DNA of 64,000 nt from Fusibacter sp. 3D3 (GCF_001748365.1 NZ_BDHH01000002.1:120840-184839); one strand, 5' to 3'; counted from the stretch's first letter, positions 35,176 through 44,989 are shown. Numbers and translations: made by a program. Notes: generated by a model not told the origin, from the letters alone.

Positions 35176-36582
35176 ATGGAAGGCATGACACATATGGGGT
35201 TTATTTCTGTGGTACCCGCAGTAATTGCAATTGCTTTAGCATTTAAAACAAGAAACACTATTTTTTCATTATTTGTCGCCATTTTTATTGGGGTTCTGCT
35301 CACCGGGGAAGGCTTAATGGCTTTTCCCGCATTAATCAAGACATCACTTGGAACGACGAGTTTTTCATGGATTTTTTTACTTGAAATATTCATTGGGATA
35401 CTCATTGCTTTTTTCCAGAGAACAGGTGCTATACAGGGTTTTACGGATGTCATGAAGCAGAAAAAGTTATCTCGCAAAAAAATTCAGCTCACAGCATGGG
35501 TCATGGGGATGTTCGTATTTTTCAGCGATTACTTCAGTCCTTTATTTGTGGGGTCAACCATGAGAAGTTTATCAGATGATGCTAAAATTTCACGTGAAAA
35601 ACTCGCTTATATAGCCGATTCAACATCTGCACCTGTAAGTGTTCTCGTTCCAATCACGGGCTGGGCTGTTTTTATATCGGGTTTACTCGTGGGAATTGGA
35701 CCCGTTGAAACCGCTGAACAAGGTATGCTCATTTTTACGAAATCCGTCATCTTTAATTTTTATGCGATCATAGCAGTTGCATTAGTAGGTCTCTTTGCAG
35801 CGGGTATTATCCCCGAATTTGGTCCTATGAAAAAGGCAGAAGAACGTGCACTTAAAGAAGGGAAAGTATTACGTGATGGTGCCGAACCCCTTGTTGGTGA
35901 AGAATTAACCGATACACCTCCCTATCCTGGCGTGAAAACACATATATTCTTCGATTTTCTTTTCCCTGTTCTCATTGTCATCTGTATCGCAGTGGGGACC
36001 TATATCACCCTTAAATCTGCGAAAACAATGGAAGCCTTTTTAACGGCCTCTGTTATCCTAGGCATTATCATGCGCATTCAAGGCATTCCCTTTAAAGATA
36101 TCATGGATACTGCAATGAAAGGCATGAAAGGCATCATGCCCGCCATTATCATATTGGCACTTGCGTATTCTATCAATGGTTTAAGCAAGCAAATGGGCAC
36201 TGCAAATTATATTATTTCCATCACAGAAACATGGTTAACGCCAAATTTATTACCTTTCGTGACCTTTTTAATCGCAGCGACCATTTCATTTTCCACAGGG
36301 ACTTCGTGGGGAACCTTCGCCATTGTTATGCCCATCGCAGCACCACTTGCATTTAATTTTTCAGGCAATGAAGTCACCTTCTTGGTTTTAGCAACAGTAT
36401 CTGCAGTTGCTGGTGGTGGCGTCTTTGGAGATCACTGTTCACCCCTTTCAGATACCACGATTCTGGCCTCCACAGGTGCAGCTGCCGACCACATAGACCA
36501 TGTGAAGACGCAGATTCCTTACGCACTCACCGCAGCCGGTTTAGCTTCTGTTTTGTATCTGATTATCGGATTTGTCTTATAA
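35176..36582 (+). CDS. NhaC-family Na+/H+ antiporter or amino-acid antiporter
   Basis: A 468-residue membrane protein with about eleven helices. Family features: FSDYFSPLFVGSTMRSLSD, REKLAYIADSTSAPVSVLVPI, ATISFSTGTSWGTFAIVMPI and GGGVFGDHCSPLSDTTILAS. GGGAGG precedes the ATG. NhaC members include Na+/H+ antiporters, but several operon-linked members carry amino or organic acids. Coupling to an amino-acid dehydrogenase under a sigma-54 activator favours solute transport here. A strong terminator follows. Confidence 0.9.
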   Translation: MEGMTHMGFISVVPAVIAIALAFKTRNTIFSLFVAIFIGVLLTGEGLMAFPALIKTSLGTTSFSWIFLLEIFIGILIAFFQRTGAIQGFTDVMKQKKLSRKKIQLTAWVMGMFVFFSDYFSPLFVGSTMRSLSDDAKISREKLAYIADSTSAPVSVLVPITGWAVFISGLLVGIGPVETAEQGMLIFTKSVIFNFYAIIAVALVGLFAAGIIPEFGPMKKAEERALKEGKVLRDGAEPLVGEELTDTPPYPGVKTHIFFDFLFPVLIVICIAVGTYITLKSAKTMEAFLTASVILGIIMRIQGIPFKDIMDTAMKGMKGIMPAIIILALAYSINGLSKQMGTANYIISITETWLTPNLLPFVTFLIAATISFSTGTSWGTFAIVMPIAAPLAFNFSGNEVTFLVLATVSAVAGGGVFGDHCSPLSDTTILASTGAAADHIDHVKTQIPYALTAAGLASVLYLIIGFVL

Positions 36583-36607
36583 TTTACGCCACCTTCTATC
36601 GATTATT

Positions 36608-36643
36608 TAAAAAACCTCAGAGTCAATGACTTTGAGGTTTTTT
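36608..36643 (+). terminator. Bidirectional intrinsic terminator
   Basis: AAAAAACCTCA ... TGAGGTTTTTT with an inner AGTCA/TGACT extension; A- and T-runs on both sides allow termination of the carrier gene and of the convergent DUF3793 gene. Confidence 0.85.
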
Positions 36644-36699
36644 GAACAATAACCCGTTAGAGTGTCAAAAGTCCAAAGTTGAGCAACCCTCTACCGTAA

Positions 36700-37290
36700 T
36701 TATGAACTTCGAACAAGTAAATATTTATTCAATTCAAACAGATTGACACCCGCTTCTAAAGCCAACACAACCTCTTTTTTAGCATTGTCATATTTTTCAA
36801 AGGTTACTTTAGCAGCATCTACCTCTGAATACACCTTCCAATACCCACAATGTAAGCATTCTGATTTAGGTTCTATAAACGCTTGTACATCCGACAGTGG
36901 GTATCCTAAAAAGATACCGATTTCATGTGGACATTGATATTTAAACCGCTCTGATAATTGGCTCAACCACCCCTCTAAAGAAATAGACTCTAAATAACCT
37001 ATAGATTTTAGAAATTGTTTATGTGATTCTAAACTCAATATTTGATCTAACCATTTCAGATTGTAAAGAAGTAATACCAGATGATCTTCGCTTTTTTTTA
37101 ACTCAAATACTTTGACCCCGAAAACCTTTTCAATCAATGGCTGTTGATTTTCAAACTTTTTTATAAGATCTGACTTCTCCTTTACGCAAAACAAGGAGGC
37201 TGGTTTAGCACCCAAAATGGTTGGCGCACAATTTATGGCAATTTGCCATAAAATCTGTTCAATTTCACTGTTTTTATTTTCCATATACAT
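36700..37290 (-). CDS. DUF3793 family protein
   Basis: 196 residues. Matches the DUF3793 layout: an N-terminal APTILGAKPASLF block, a central basic helical region and the conserved CPHEIGIFLGYPLSDVQAFI segment followed by CGYWKVYSE. The biochemical role is not known; in Clostridia this family commonly sits beside flavodoxin under iron control, as here. GAGG precedes the start. It is the second gene after flavodoxin, behind a Fur box. Confidence 0.88.
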   Translation of the reverse strand: MYMENKNSEIEQILWQIAINCAPTILGAKPASLFCVKEKSDLIKKFENQQPLIEKVFGVKVFELKKSEDHLVLLLYNLKWLDQILSLESHKQFLKSIGYLESISLEGWLSQLSERFKYQCPHEIGIFLGYPLSDVQAFIEPKSECLHCGYWKVYSEVDAAKVTFEKYDNAKKEVVLALEAGVNLFELNKYLLVRSS

Positions 37291-37405
37291 TCTTATCCTC
37301 TATTTTTTAGAGCATTTCATGCGGCTGTTCAAACCGCTCTTATCAAAGCGTATACTCATTCCGCTTCGCTACCTTCGTAACACTTGCACCATTTTGCCAA
37401 CATGC

Positions 37406-37834
37406 TTAAGCATTTGCAAGTTGTGTTCCAAATTCAATACTTTCATCGATTCCGGATTGATCTGGGGTTTCGTTTAAGATAAACCCATCTGAAATGAGTT
37501 CTGCACCATACGATTTCATACGTTCTTCCCAATCTCGCATCCATTCACCGTCTCCCCATCCATAAGAGCCAAACAAGAGCATCTTTTTACCTTTAACACT
37601 TCCCTGTATAGCCTCTACAAAAGGTTCCATTTCGGATTCTTCTAAAACCTCTGCACCCATGGAAGGACATCCAAGTGCTAGCCGATTACAGGATTCAACA
37701 TCTTGTACAGTTGCAGATCCAACCTCTTTTAGCTCATATGTTTTGCCTGCGGCTTCTATCCCTTTACAGATCGATTCTGCCATGATTTTCGTGTTGCCAC
37801 CACCACTCCAATAAATTACCATTACATCTTTCAT
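37406..37834 (-). CDS. Flavodoxin
   Basis: A 142-residue FMN protein: the phosphate-binding loop YWSGGGNTKIMAE near the N-terminus, CPSMGAEVLEESEM and FGSYGWGDGEWMRDWEERM, which bind the isoalloxazine ring. It replaces ferredoxin as electron carrier when iron is scarce. A perfect Fur-type box lies about 70 nt upstream, in agreement with that role. The RBS is GAGAGG. Confidence 0.94.
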   Translation of the reverse strand: MKDVMVIYWSGGGNTKIMAESICKGIEAAGKTYELKEVGSATVQDVESCNRLALGCPSMGAEVLEESEMEPFVEAIQGSVKGKKMLLFGSYGWGDGEWMRDWEERMKSYGAELISDGFILNETPDQSGIDESIEFGTQLANA

Positions 37835-37904
37835 CGCATTTATCCTCTCTTTGTTTTGTATCCGTTTTTTAAAATCGGGTTGGTTTATATTGCATCATCT
37901 TGCA

Positions 37905-37921
37905 TTGATAATGATTATCAA
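37905..37921. promoter_or_regulatory. Fur box upstream of flavodoxin
   Basis: TTGATAATGATTATCAA contains a perfect 7-1-7 Fur motif TGATAAT-G-ATTATCA about 70 nt before the flavodoxin start. Confidence 0.9.
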
Positions 37922-38125
37922 TCGCATCTTAATATAGAATAGCGAATCTTTTACCCTTTGTCAACATCCTCACAAGCAATTTAAGTATAAATTCATATAT
38001 TTTATTTCCAATTGATGATATGATTTATTTAATACCGAGGGCAGAGGCACCGGGCATGAGCATCCCCTTTGATAGACCGCTTAAAATCTAGTCAACTCAA
38101 CTATGAAATGAAAGGTGGTTCACTT

Positions 38126-38446
38126 ATGATTAAAATTGCGACCGTATCTAACCCTATGGAACTTGAAATGCTCAAAGAGTTGTTTGAAGATAATGGTATT
38201 GAAATTATGCCCCAGCATAGAGAAGCTGGAGAATTTTTAACACTCTATATGGGCACTTCTAATTACGGCATTGATATTTTAGTTTCAGAAGAAGACGAAG
38301 AAGAGGCGCGCAAATTGTACACACTCTACTTCAGTGAAATTGCCACTATAGACGAAGCCGATCTTATTGCACAGGCAGAAGAAGCCATCAACCCTGAGGA
38401 TGACCCCGACAATTCTAAATATGATTCTGAAAATACTGACGATTAG
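38126..38446 (+). CDS. DUF2007-family putative signal-transducing protein
   Basis: A 106-residue protein: MIKIATVSNPMELEMLKELFEDNGIEI, then GTSNYGIDILVSEEDEEEARKLY, the pattern of the small ferredoxin-like DUF2007 domain, and an acidic tail (EDDPDNSKYDSENTDD). Family function is not established; a PII-like signalling fold has been proposed. The ATG after AAAGGTGG was selected over an upstream in-frame Met. It is a single gene followed by a terminator. Confidence 0.85.
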   Translation: MIKIATVSNPMELEMLKELFEDNGIEIMPQHREAGEFLTLYMGTSNYGIDILVSEEDEEEARKLYTLYFSEIATIDEADLIAQAEEAINPEDDPDNSKYDSENTDD

Positions 38447-38454
38447 GCAAAATT

Positions 38455-38515
38455 AAAACGCGCAAGATGATCTCCTCATAATTACAGGACATCCTCATAA
38501 CGCGTTTTATTTTTT
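38455..38515. terminator. Convergent terminator between DUF2007 gene and recQ
   Basis: AAAACGCG and CGCGTTTT close a long stem-loop with ATTTTTTT on the plus strand and TTTTAATTTT on the minus strand, so it can serve both convergent genes. Confidence 0.7.
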
Positions 38516-38557
38516 TCCCGATTCAAATTTCATACGATTTCAAGAGCCTTCTGTGCT

Positions 38558-40363
38558 TCAAAGCATCATTTGTCTCACCACATCCATGAACCGTTCACCA
38601 TAAAGATCGTATTTTTTCTCTCCAATCCCTTTAATCTCTATAAATTCTGCCTTTGTTCTAGGCGTATATTCTGCAATATCCTCTATAACCGCATTTGAAA
38701 AAATAATATAAAGAGGCACTTTTTTCTCTTCTGCGAGTATGCGTCTGAGATCCACCAATGCATTATAAAGCTCTGGATTTGAACCCGAGTGTCCCTTGCT
38801 CTTATTATTTTTAGTTTTTTTGCTTTTAGAAGAAGAAACATGTCTTTGTGACTTTTTCATCATCACGGTTCTCTTACCCTTTAAAATTTCTTGTGACAGC
38901 GCATTGAGTTTTAAGACTGGAAATTCATCCGTAGTAATACCCAGATAGCCCTCAGCAATTAAAAACATGGTCAAATCCTTGAGCTCTTGAACAGATTTTT
39001 CCTTTAAAATACCATAGGTCGAAACTTCGTGGAGTTTCCAATCGATAATCCGCTGTGCCTTTGAACCTCTTAAGACATCAATGACTAAGTTCATCCCATA
39101 ACGTTGACCGACACGGTATACACAGGAGAGCAATTTTTGAGACGTGAGCGTTTCATCCACAAGTTCTGATGTATCCATGCAGTTGCCACAATAACCACAC
39201 TGCGTTTCTGGATCTGGCTCACCAAAATAGCGCATGATTTCACCGTTCAAACAGGCACTAGTATGACAATACTGAACCAACGCTTGAAGATTCGAAAGCA
39301 TCATCCTATAACGGATGGGATCATTGGTCCCCTGTGCGATCAGTAATTTTTGCTTGACGATATCAGATGCATCGTACATAAGCAAACACTCGCTTTCCTC
39401 ACCGTCACGTCCTGCTCTACCCGCCTCTTGATAATAAGCTTCCATGTTTTTAGGCATATTGTAATGAATCACAAATCGCACATCCGGCTTATCAATCCCC
39501 ATGCCAAATGCATTGGTTGCCACTATGATTTGCTTTTTATCCAGCATAAAGGCATCTTGCGTTTTATTCCGTGCTTCTGTGCTCATGCCCGCATGGTACG
39601 CCGCCGCCGAATACCCTTCTTTTTTGAGTTTATCGGTTAGAGATTCCACCGTCTTACGAGTGGCACAGTAGATGATCCCCGTGTGATCTTTAGGCACTTT
39701 TTCAAACCATTCCTTAAGATAGTCATACTTTTTAGTAGGTCTGATCACTTTATAGATCAAATTTTCACGCTTTACCCCAGATATTTTTACAAAGGGCTTG
39801 TGAAGCTTTAAAAGCTCTAAAATATCTGCTCTCACTTCTTTTGTGGCTGTGGCTGTAAAGGCCGCTATGATGGGCCTTTTTGTAAGCTGGTCAATCCAAA
39901 TAGAAATGTCCTTATAACTCGGTCTAAAATCATGTCCCCACTGACTGATACAATGGGCTTCATCCACTGCCACCAGTTGAATTTTAATGCTTTTTGAAAG
40001 CCTTGTAAATTGTGAGGTCATGAGGGCTTCTGGAGCTATGTAGACCAATTTGTACGCACCTTGTGAAATCCCCTCAAGACGCGTCCGCATCTCTTGTGCT
40101 GTGATGGAGCTGTTGAGAAATGTCGCTGGAATACCATTTTGAAGCAATGCCTCCACTTGATCTTTCATCAGTGCAATCAGTGGCGAAATCACCACTGTGA
40201 CGCCTTCAAGCATCATGGCTGGCACTTGGTAACAGATGGATTTTCCGCCACCTGTAGGCATTATAATCAAGGCGTCTTGGCCCGAAACAATTTGTTCTAT
40301 GATAGATTCTTGACCTTCTCTATAGGCATCATAACCGAAATATTTTTTTAGAATTGTATGCAT
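38558..40363 (-). CDS. recQ: ATP-dependent DNA helicase RecQ
   Basis: A 601-residue SF2 helicase: Walker A MPTGGGKSICYQ, motif II VDEAHCISQWGHDFRP, motif III TATATKEV, motif VI QEAGRAGRDGE, a four-cysteine zinc site (CHTSACLNGE ... CGYCGNC), the winged RQC domain and a C-terminal HRDC domain ending in IKGIGEKKYDLYG. It unwinds forks and recombination intermediates 3' to 5'. It is slightly shorter than E. coli RecQ and stands alone on the minus strand. Confidence 0.96.
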   Translation of the reverse strand: MHTILKKYFGYDAYREGQESIIEQIVSGQDALIIMPTGGGKSICYQVPAMMLEGVTVVISPLIALMKDQVEALLQNGIPATFLNSSITAQEMRTRLEGISQGAYKLVYIAPEALMTSQFTRLSKSIKIQLVAVDEAHCISQWGHDFRPSYKDISIWIDQLTKRPIIAAFTATATKEVRADILELLKLHKPFVKISGVKRENLIYKVIRPTKKYDYLKEWFEKVPKDHTGIIYCATRKTVESLTDKLKKEGYSAAAYHAGMSTEARNKTQDAFMLDKKQIIVATNAFGMGIDKPDVRFVIHYNMPKNMEAYYQEAGRAGRDGEESECLLMYDASDIVKQKLLIAQGTNDPIRYRMMLSNLQALVQYCHTSACLNGEIMRYFGEPDPETQCGYCGNCMDTSELVDETLTSQKLLSCVYRVGQRYGMNLVIDVLRGSKAQRIIDWKLHEVSTYGILKEKSVQELKDLTMFLIAEGYLGITTDEFPVLKLNALSQEILKGKRTVMMKKSQRHVSSSKSKKTKNNKSKGHSGSNPELYNALVDLRRILAEEKKVPLYIIFSNAVIEDIAEYTPRTKAEFIEIKGIGEKKYDLYGERFMDVVRQMML

Positions 40364-40589
40364 TTAAAACTCCCTTTAAGTTTATTGGATGAATAGAGTC
40401 TTCGGGTTTAATTATAACATACCCTACCGTTTTTTATTATGATGATCGCAATCGAAATTTTTTTCAACGTTATCTTCATTAAGGAATTATTGGGGTAAAT
40501 TAGAAACTCTCCGTAGAAAAATCTAATTCTAAATGTTTTTTTAAAATGAGTTTACTTTCCCGAGTTTTGCAGCAAAATAATACATAGGT

Positions 40590-40631
40590 ATCCCTAGACT
40601 AAAGTTGTTTTAACTGGTCTAGGGATTTTTT
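40590..40631 (+). terminator. Terminator just inside the left IS end
   Basis: ATCCCTAGAC pairs with GTCTAGGGAT and is followed by a T-run. It would block read-through from outside into the transposase gene. Confidence 0.85.
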
Positions 40632-40713
40632 ATTTTATTTTTCTTTCATTTTATTATGGATTAAAGTGATTTATTATGGTATAATTGTAATATCTTTGTT
40701 TAGGAGTAATAAT

Positions 40714-42426
40714 ATGTTTCTACGTAAAATTAATCAAAAACACACAGGACGTGTCTATCTTTCTATTGTTGAAAGCTATCGAGATAAAACAACTAAAAAA
40801 ACTAAATCAAGAACCATTGAAAGTCTAGGCTATTTAGATGAACTAGAAAAAAAGTTTAAAGATCCCATTGCTTATTACGAAAAAATCATCTGCGAAATGA
40901 ATCAAAAAAAAGCTTTTGAAAATTCAGATATTCTTGTTAAGTACAAATCTAATGACAAATTAGAAGTCGGCACCAACAACCGTAAAAACTTTGGCTATGC
41001 CGCTTTCAGCGCCATCTACCACACACTTGAAATTGACAAGTTTCTCATCAATCGCCAACGTTCAACGAAGATTGAGGCGAGCACCAATAACATCATGAAG
41101 CTCCTTGTTTTTTCAAGACTCCTTAACCCAGGCTCTAAAAAGAAAGCCTATGATCAGCGAAATGATTTTTTTGAAAACGCTCATTACTCTCTTGATGACG
41201 TCTACCGCGCACTGAGTTTTTTCAATGAAAAAGGCAATGAGTTGCAGCTATGGATGAATGAAAAAGTCAAAGAAAACTACGGACGAGATACCAGCCTTGT
41301 TTACTACGATGTCACCAATTATTATTTTGAATCGGATTGTGAAGATGCTTTTAGGTGCAAAGGCGTCAGCAAAGAGCATCGTCCAAACCCCATTGTTCAA
41401 ATGGGCCTTTTCATGGACACCAACGGCATCCCCATTACCTACGATCTTTATTCAGGCAATACCAATGACTGTCTCACCTACAGACCCACTTTTTCTAGAA
41501 TGAAAAAAGAGTTTGATTTAGGAAAAGTCATCGTGGTTGCTGACAAAGGGATGTCCACAGGTGACAACATTCAGTACACACTTTCAGCAAACGATGGCTT
41601 TGTTTTTAGTTACTCCGCTAGAGGCGCCAACAAAGCTTTAAAAGACTATATTTTAGATGAAGAGGGCTATGTTTTTAAAGGGGATGACTATAAGTGGAAG
41701 GAACGCATTTACCCGACTGAAATTTGGGTTACCATGACTTCTGGAAAAAAGCAAAAGAAAACCATCGATGCCAAGCAAGTGGTTTTCTATAGCGAAAAAT
41801 ATGCGAAGAAAGCTAGGATGGAACGCGCTAAAGCCATTGAAAAAGCTAAGAAGCTTATAAAAACACCTTCAAACTATAATCGCTCTACATCCTATGGGGC
41901 TGCTGGATATGTGAAGAACCTTAGTTTTGTAAAAGATACTGGCGAAATTGCTGATATAACTGCTTTAAGCCTTGATGAGGAGAAAATAAAAGCGCAAGAG
42001 GCTCTTGATGGCTACTACGTGCTCATCACAAGCGAATACAAGAAGAGTGCCAGTGAAGTGATTGAAATCTACAGAGGCCTTTGGAAGATAGAAGAATCCT
42101 TTAAGGTTACCAAAAGTGATCTTGAAACGAGACCTGTATATGTTTCAACACAAGACCACATCAAAGCACATTTCTTAACATGCTTCATAGCTTTGGTGCT
42201 TGCTAGGATTTTAGAGTTTAAAATGGATGGCAAACACACCATCACACGCATCATCGACAGTTTAAGCAAATGTACATGTACAAATGTAGATCAAAACTAT
42301 TACTTGTTTGATTATTACGATGAAGTTTTAAAGGATATCGGAGACGTGACAAATGTTGATTTTTCAACGAAGATAAGAACACTTCAACAGATTAAAAAAA
42401 ATATTTCAGAAACCAAAACGAGATAG
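40714..42426 (+). CDS. IS1634-family (IS4-group) DDE transposase
   Basis: 570 residues beginning MFLRKINQKHTGRVYLSIVESYRD. Catalytic regions: first Asp in SLVYYDVTNYYFE, second Asp in VIVVADKGMSTGDN and the Glu in EIYRGLWKIEESFKVTKSDLE, as expected for IS4-superfamily enzymes. TAGGAG precedes the chosen ATG. The frame is intact and full length, so the element may be active. It catalyses cut-and-paste transposition of the surrounding IS. Confidence 0.94.
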   Translation: MFLRKINQKHTGRVYLSIVESYRDKTTKKTKSRTIESLGYLDELEKKFKDPIAYYEKIICEMNQKKAFENSDILVKYKSNDKLEVGTNNRKNFGYAAFSAIYHTLEIDKFLINRQRSTKIEASTNNIMKLLVFSRLLNPGSKKKAYDQRNDFFENAHYSLDDVYRALSFFNEKGNELQLWMNEKVKENYGRDTSLVYYDVTNYYFESDCEDAFRCKGVSKEHRPNPIVQMGLFMDTNGIPITYDLYSGNTNDCLTYRPTFSRMKKEFDLGKVIVVADKGMSTGDNIQYTLSANDGFVFSYSARGANKALKDYILDEEGYVFKGDDYKWKERIYPTEIWVTMTSGKKQKKTIDAKQVVFYSEKYAKKARMERAKAIEKAKKLIKTPSNYNRSTSYGAAGYVKNLSFVKDTGEIADITALSLDEEKIKAQEALDGYYVLITSEYKKSASEVIEIYRGLWKIEESFKVTKSDLETRPVYVSTQDHIKAHFLTCFIALVLARILEFKMDGKHTITRIIDSLSKCTCTNVDQNYYLFDYYDEVLKDIGDVTNVDFSTKIRTLQQIKKNISETKTR

Positions 42427-42457
42427 ATTTACGCTACAAAAAAACGCAAAAAAAGAA

Positions 42458-42502
42458 ACCCTTGAATCCCACTGTTTGCAATGGGATCAAGGGTGTTTTT
42501 TT
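42458..42502 (+). terminator. Terminator just inside the right IS end
   Basis: ACCCTTGA-A-TCCCA pairs with TGGGATCAAGGGT and is followed by GTTTTTTT, ending transposase transcription before the right terminal repeat. Confidence 0.87.
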
Positions 42503-42519
42503 GTTGTTTTGCTGCAAAA

Positions 42520-43359
42520 GTCAAGTTGAAAGAAGGAGGACCTGAATTTTTAAACACAGTATTTTCTGTAACGGATAAAAAAACGGGTTGGTATACTTCT
42601 AAAGATGTATTCCTTCCATTAGAGGATAATGTAAAGGTAGAAAATGAAAAACTTATTATTACCAATGATTACTGCTCTATGAATGCAGATTTAAACGAAA
42701 TGGTGTTGACTGCAAAAAATGAAGAGTGCTCCTTAAAAGTAACGGTGGAACCAAAGGGATATGTACTTTACAATGGGGGTTCAGGATATTTTCCTATTCT
42801 AATAATGAAGGAAAACCATCACTATTCTCTACCATATTTCACCATGAAAGGGGAATTGGTGAGAGACGGAAAAACGATACCTCTTGAAGGAAAGTGCTGG
42901 TTTGATCGTCAAATTGATAACCTATATTATAAACTTGATGAGAATGGACAGCCACTAAGTCCTGGAAAGTGGACTTGGCTTGGAATTTCTATTGAGGATG
43001 GACCAGCTATCAGTATATGGGATTATACAGACGACAATGGACAGAATAACTGTTTTGCCTCAATACTGAATCGTGATGGCAAGCAAGTTGTAGAAGCAAT
43101 AGATTCGGTTATAGCAACAGCAACTGATGTATTTGTCAGTGATAAAACAGGACAGAATTATCCAACGCGATTTACTGTGAAGATTCCTGTAAGTAATATG
43201 ACATTGGAAATTACACCAGCAACTGAAGCTCAAGAAATCATTTCTGCGAATCCTCAATTGAACAAATATGAAGGACAAAGCATCGTAAAGGGCATAATTG
43301 CAGGCAAAGAGGTAACTGGGACTTGTTGTGTTGAACTAGTCGGTAACTGGCAGAAATAG
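42520..43359 (+). pseudogene. AttH/lipocalin-like gene truncated by the IS
   Basis: The open frame enters directly from the IS end with KLKEGGPEFLNTVFSVTDKK and continues to a normal stop. The conserved core CWFDRQIDNLYY ... GKWTWLGISIEDGPAISIWD matches the AttH/CrtC (lipocalin-like) fold and the intact paralogue that follows (SWYDRQV ... HWTWLSISLSNGDVIAVWD). About 110 N-terminal residues, including any signal and the start, are lost. A start inside the IS would only append IS-derived residues. Confidence 0.88.
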
Positions 43360-43429
43360 TGTTTATTCGATTTGAGAACTCAATATGTTTAAAAAAACTC
43401 TAAGCGCAGTGTTAAAAAGGAGAAATAAT

Positions 43430-44512
43430 ATGTTTGAAAAATTTAGGAATAAAATAAAAATTTCTTGTAAAACGGCTTTAATAATTACGATTATTCTAGC
43501 GGTATTAATCATCATAATCAGTCACATTGATTTATCGGTGACATTAACTTCAAAGCCAGATAATGCTGAAAGACCTAATCAACCGATGTTTATAGATCCA
43601 ATCGCCGATATGAAACCGGGTAGTGGCTCTTGGTTTATTACAACGAACGTCACGGCTGGAGACCAAGAATTTGGGCTATTGACGCACCATATAGCATTGC
43701 CTTTTAATAATACCACTACTACTGTTGCCATTACAGATGTTACGAATAGCAAGTATTATGCTGATGAAAGAAAAGAAGGCAAAATCAAGGAAACCGATGA
43801 AGGTTTTGAGGTGAATAGCAAAAACTTGTTATGGACTTGGTCTGCTGATAAAAAGAGTATGTCTATCAAGGGACAATTGGAATCAGGAGAAGGCTCATTT
43901 GATTTAGTCCTAATCCAAAAAGGTCCTGTTTTAGCTTACAGTGGTACAGGAATTTGGCCACTCCTTGATAATGCAAGTCCAACTCTGGAATACGCTTTTC
44001 CTGTTATGGAAACAACAGGCACTGTAACGGTTAATGGTCAGACATACAATGTTACGGGCAACAGTTGGTATGATAGACAAGTATTATCACTTATGGAAAA
44101 GAAACTCGGGTCAGAGCCTGGAAATGCACATTGGACTTGGTTGTCAATATCGTTGTCTAATGGAGATGTCATTGCGGTTTGGGATGTCGTTGGTGACCGT
44201 GAGCGCTGTTGGGCCAATATTATGCAACCAGATGGCACTTTGACGATTGCAGATGTGGAACCTTTATCAGAAAACGCATTTGAACCTTGGGTGAGTGAAA
44301 AGAGTGGAATCACATGGCCCTCTAAATATACGTTAAAGATCCCTGGGGTTGAAACAGAACTCTTGGTAGAGGTGACAGCTCCTGGACAGGAAACTGTATT
44401 AGACTATAATAGAATGGAAGGGGTTATCCATGTGACGGGCACTTATAAAGGACAAGAAGTCACAGGTGTTGGTTATGCCGAGATAATTGGAGATCCACAA
44501 TTAAATAAATAG
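43430..44512 (+). CDS. Membrane-anchored AttH/lipocalin-like protein
   Basis: A 360-residue protein with one N-terminal transmembrane segment (TALIITIILAVLIIIISHI) and a two-part beta-rich domain: GSWFITTNVTAGDQEFGLLTHH, then SWYDRQVLSLMEKK, HWTWLSISLSNGDVIAVWDVV and a C-terminal strand AEIIGDP. This is the AttH/carotenoid-hydratase-like (lipocalin) fold, thought to bind hydrophobic ligands. AAGGAG supports the chosen start. It is a tandem paralogue of the preceding IS-truncated gene. Confidence 0.85.
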   Translation: MFEKFRNKIKISCKTALIITIILAVLIIIISHIDLSVTLTSKPDNAERPNQPMFIDPIADMKPGSGSWFITTNVTAGDQEFGLLTHHIALPFNNTTTTVAITDVTNSKYYADERKEGKIKETDEGFEVNSKNLLWTWSADKKSMSIKGQLESGEGSFDLVLIQKGPVLAYSGTGIWPLLDNASPTLEYAFPVMETTGTVTVNGQTYNVTGNSWYDRQVLSLMEKKLGSEPGNAHWTWLSISLSNGDVIAVWDVVGDRERCWANIMQPDGTLTIADVEPLSENAFEPWVSEKSGITWPSKYTLKIPGVETELLVEVTAPGQETVLDYNRMEGVIHVTGTYKGQEVTGVGYAEIIGDPQLNK

Positions 44513-44717
44513 GTGTCATAGTGAACAAATGCAAGTGGCAAAAAAATGATAATTGATTTTGTAGTTAGATTTGTTGGCTGCTTTAGGAAACTTTTTTAGA
44601 GCAGCTACAAAAACTCTACGAGCGAGTACAACTTGCTTATAGCAGATTTCCTTTTTTAATCAAGAACAAGAACAGTGGTTTTATTTACATGGATAAAGTA
44701 TTCGTCTAACATAAAGT

Positions 44718-44782
44718 AATGTTTCTAAATCACACAAAAAAATAAGCCTCAAGTAGGCAAAAATTGTGATTTAGGAACATTA
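44718..44782. repeat. 17/18-bp inverted repeat of unknown origin
   Basis: TAATGTTTCTAAATCACA and TGTGATTTAGGAACATTA enclose 29 nt that themselves contain GCCT/AGGC. The structure could be an orphan mobile-element end or a structured RNA. Confidence 0.7.
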
Positions 44783-44792
44783 TGCCTAGCGA

Positions 44793-44844
44793 AGCCGTGT
44801 CACCAATACCTTTGGGTATCCAATGATCGGCTCTTTGTTTTTTT
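44793..44844 (+). terminator. Possible terminator/hairpin in the relic zone
   Basis: AGCCG ... AATACC-TTTG-GGTAT ... CGGCT forms a two-step stem followed by CTTTGTTTTTTT. It lies downstream of the AttH-like gene and may end its transcript. Confidence 0.5.
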
Positions 44845-44989
44845 AGAACACATTTAGAATAAACGCCTTATAAAAGGCAAAAATGAGATTGTGAACTCAT
44901 GGAAAAATTGATACAATGACATAGATTCCTCCTCCCCATGAAAATACAATCATTTGAACAAGTAAGCAATATTCAGTTTCAGCTGAGTA

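Larger units (their letters stand above)
40565..42519 (+). mobile_element. IS1634-type insertion sequence
   Basis: Terminal inverted repeats TTTTGCAGCAAAATAA (left) and, on the other strand, TTTTGCAGCAAAACAA (right) flank one transposase gene; total about 1.95 kb. Just inside each end is a transcription terminator. The element cuts into the AttH-like gene on its right; no matching 5' half of that gene and no clear target duplication occurs on the left, implying a deletion beside the insertion. Confidence 0.88.
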
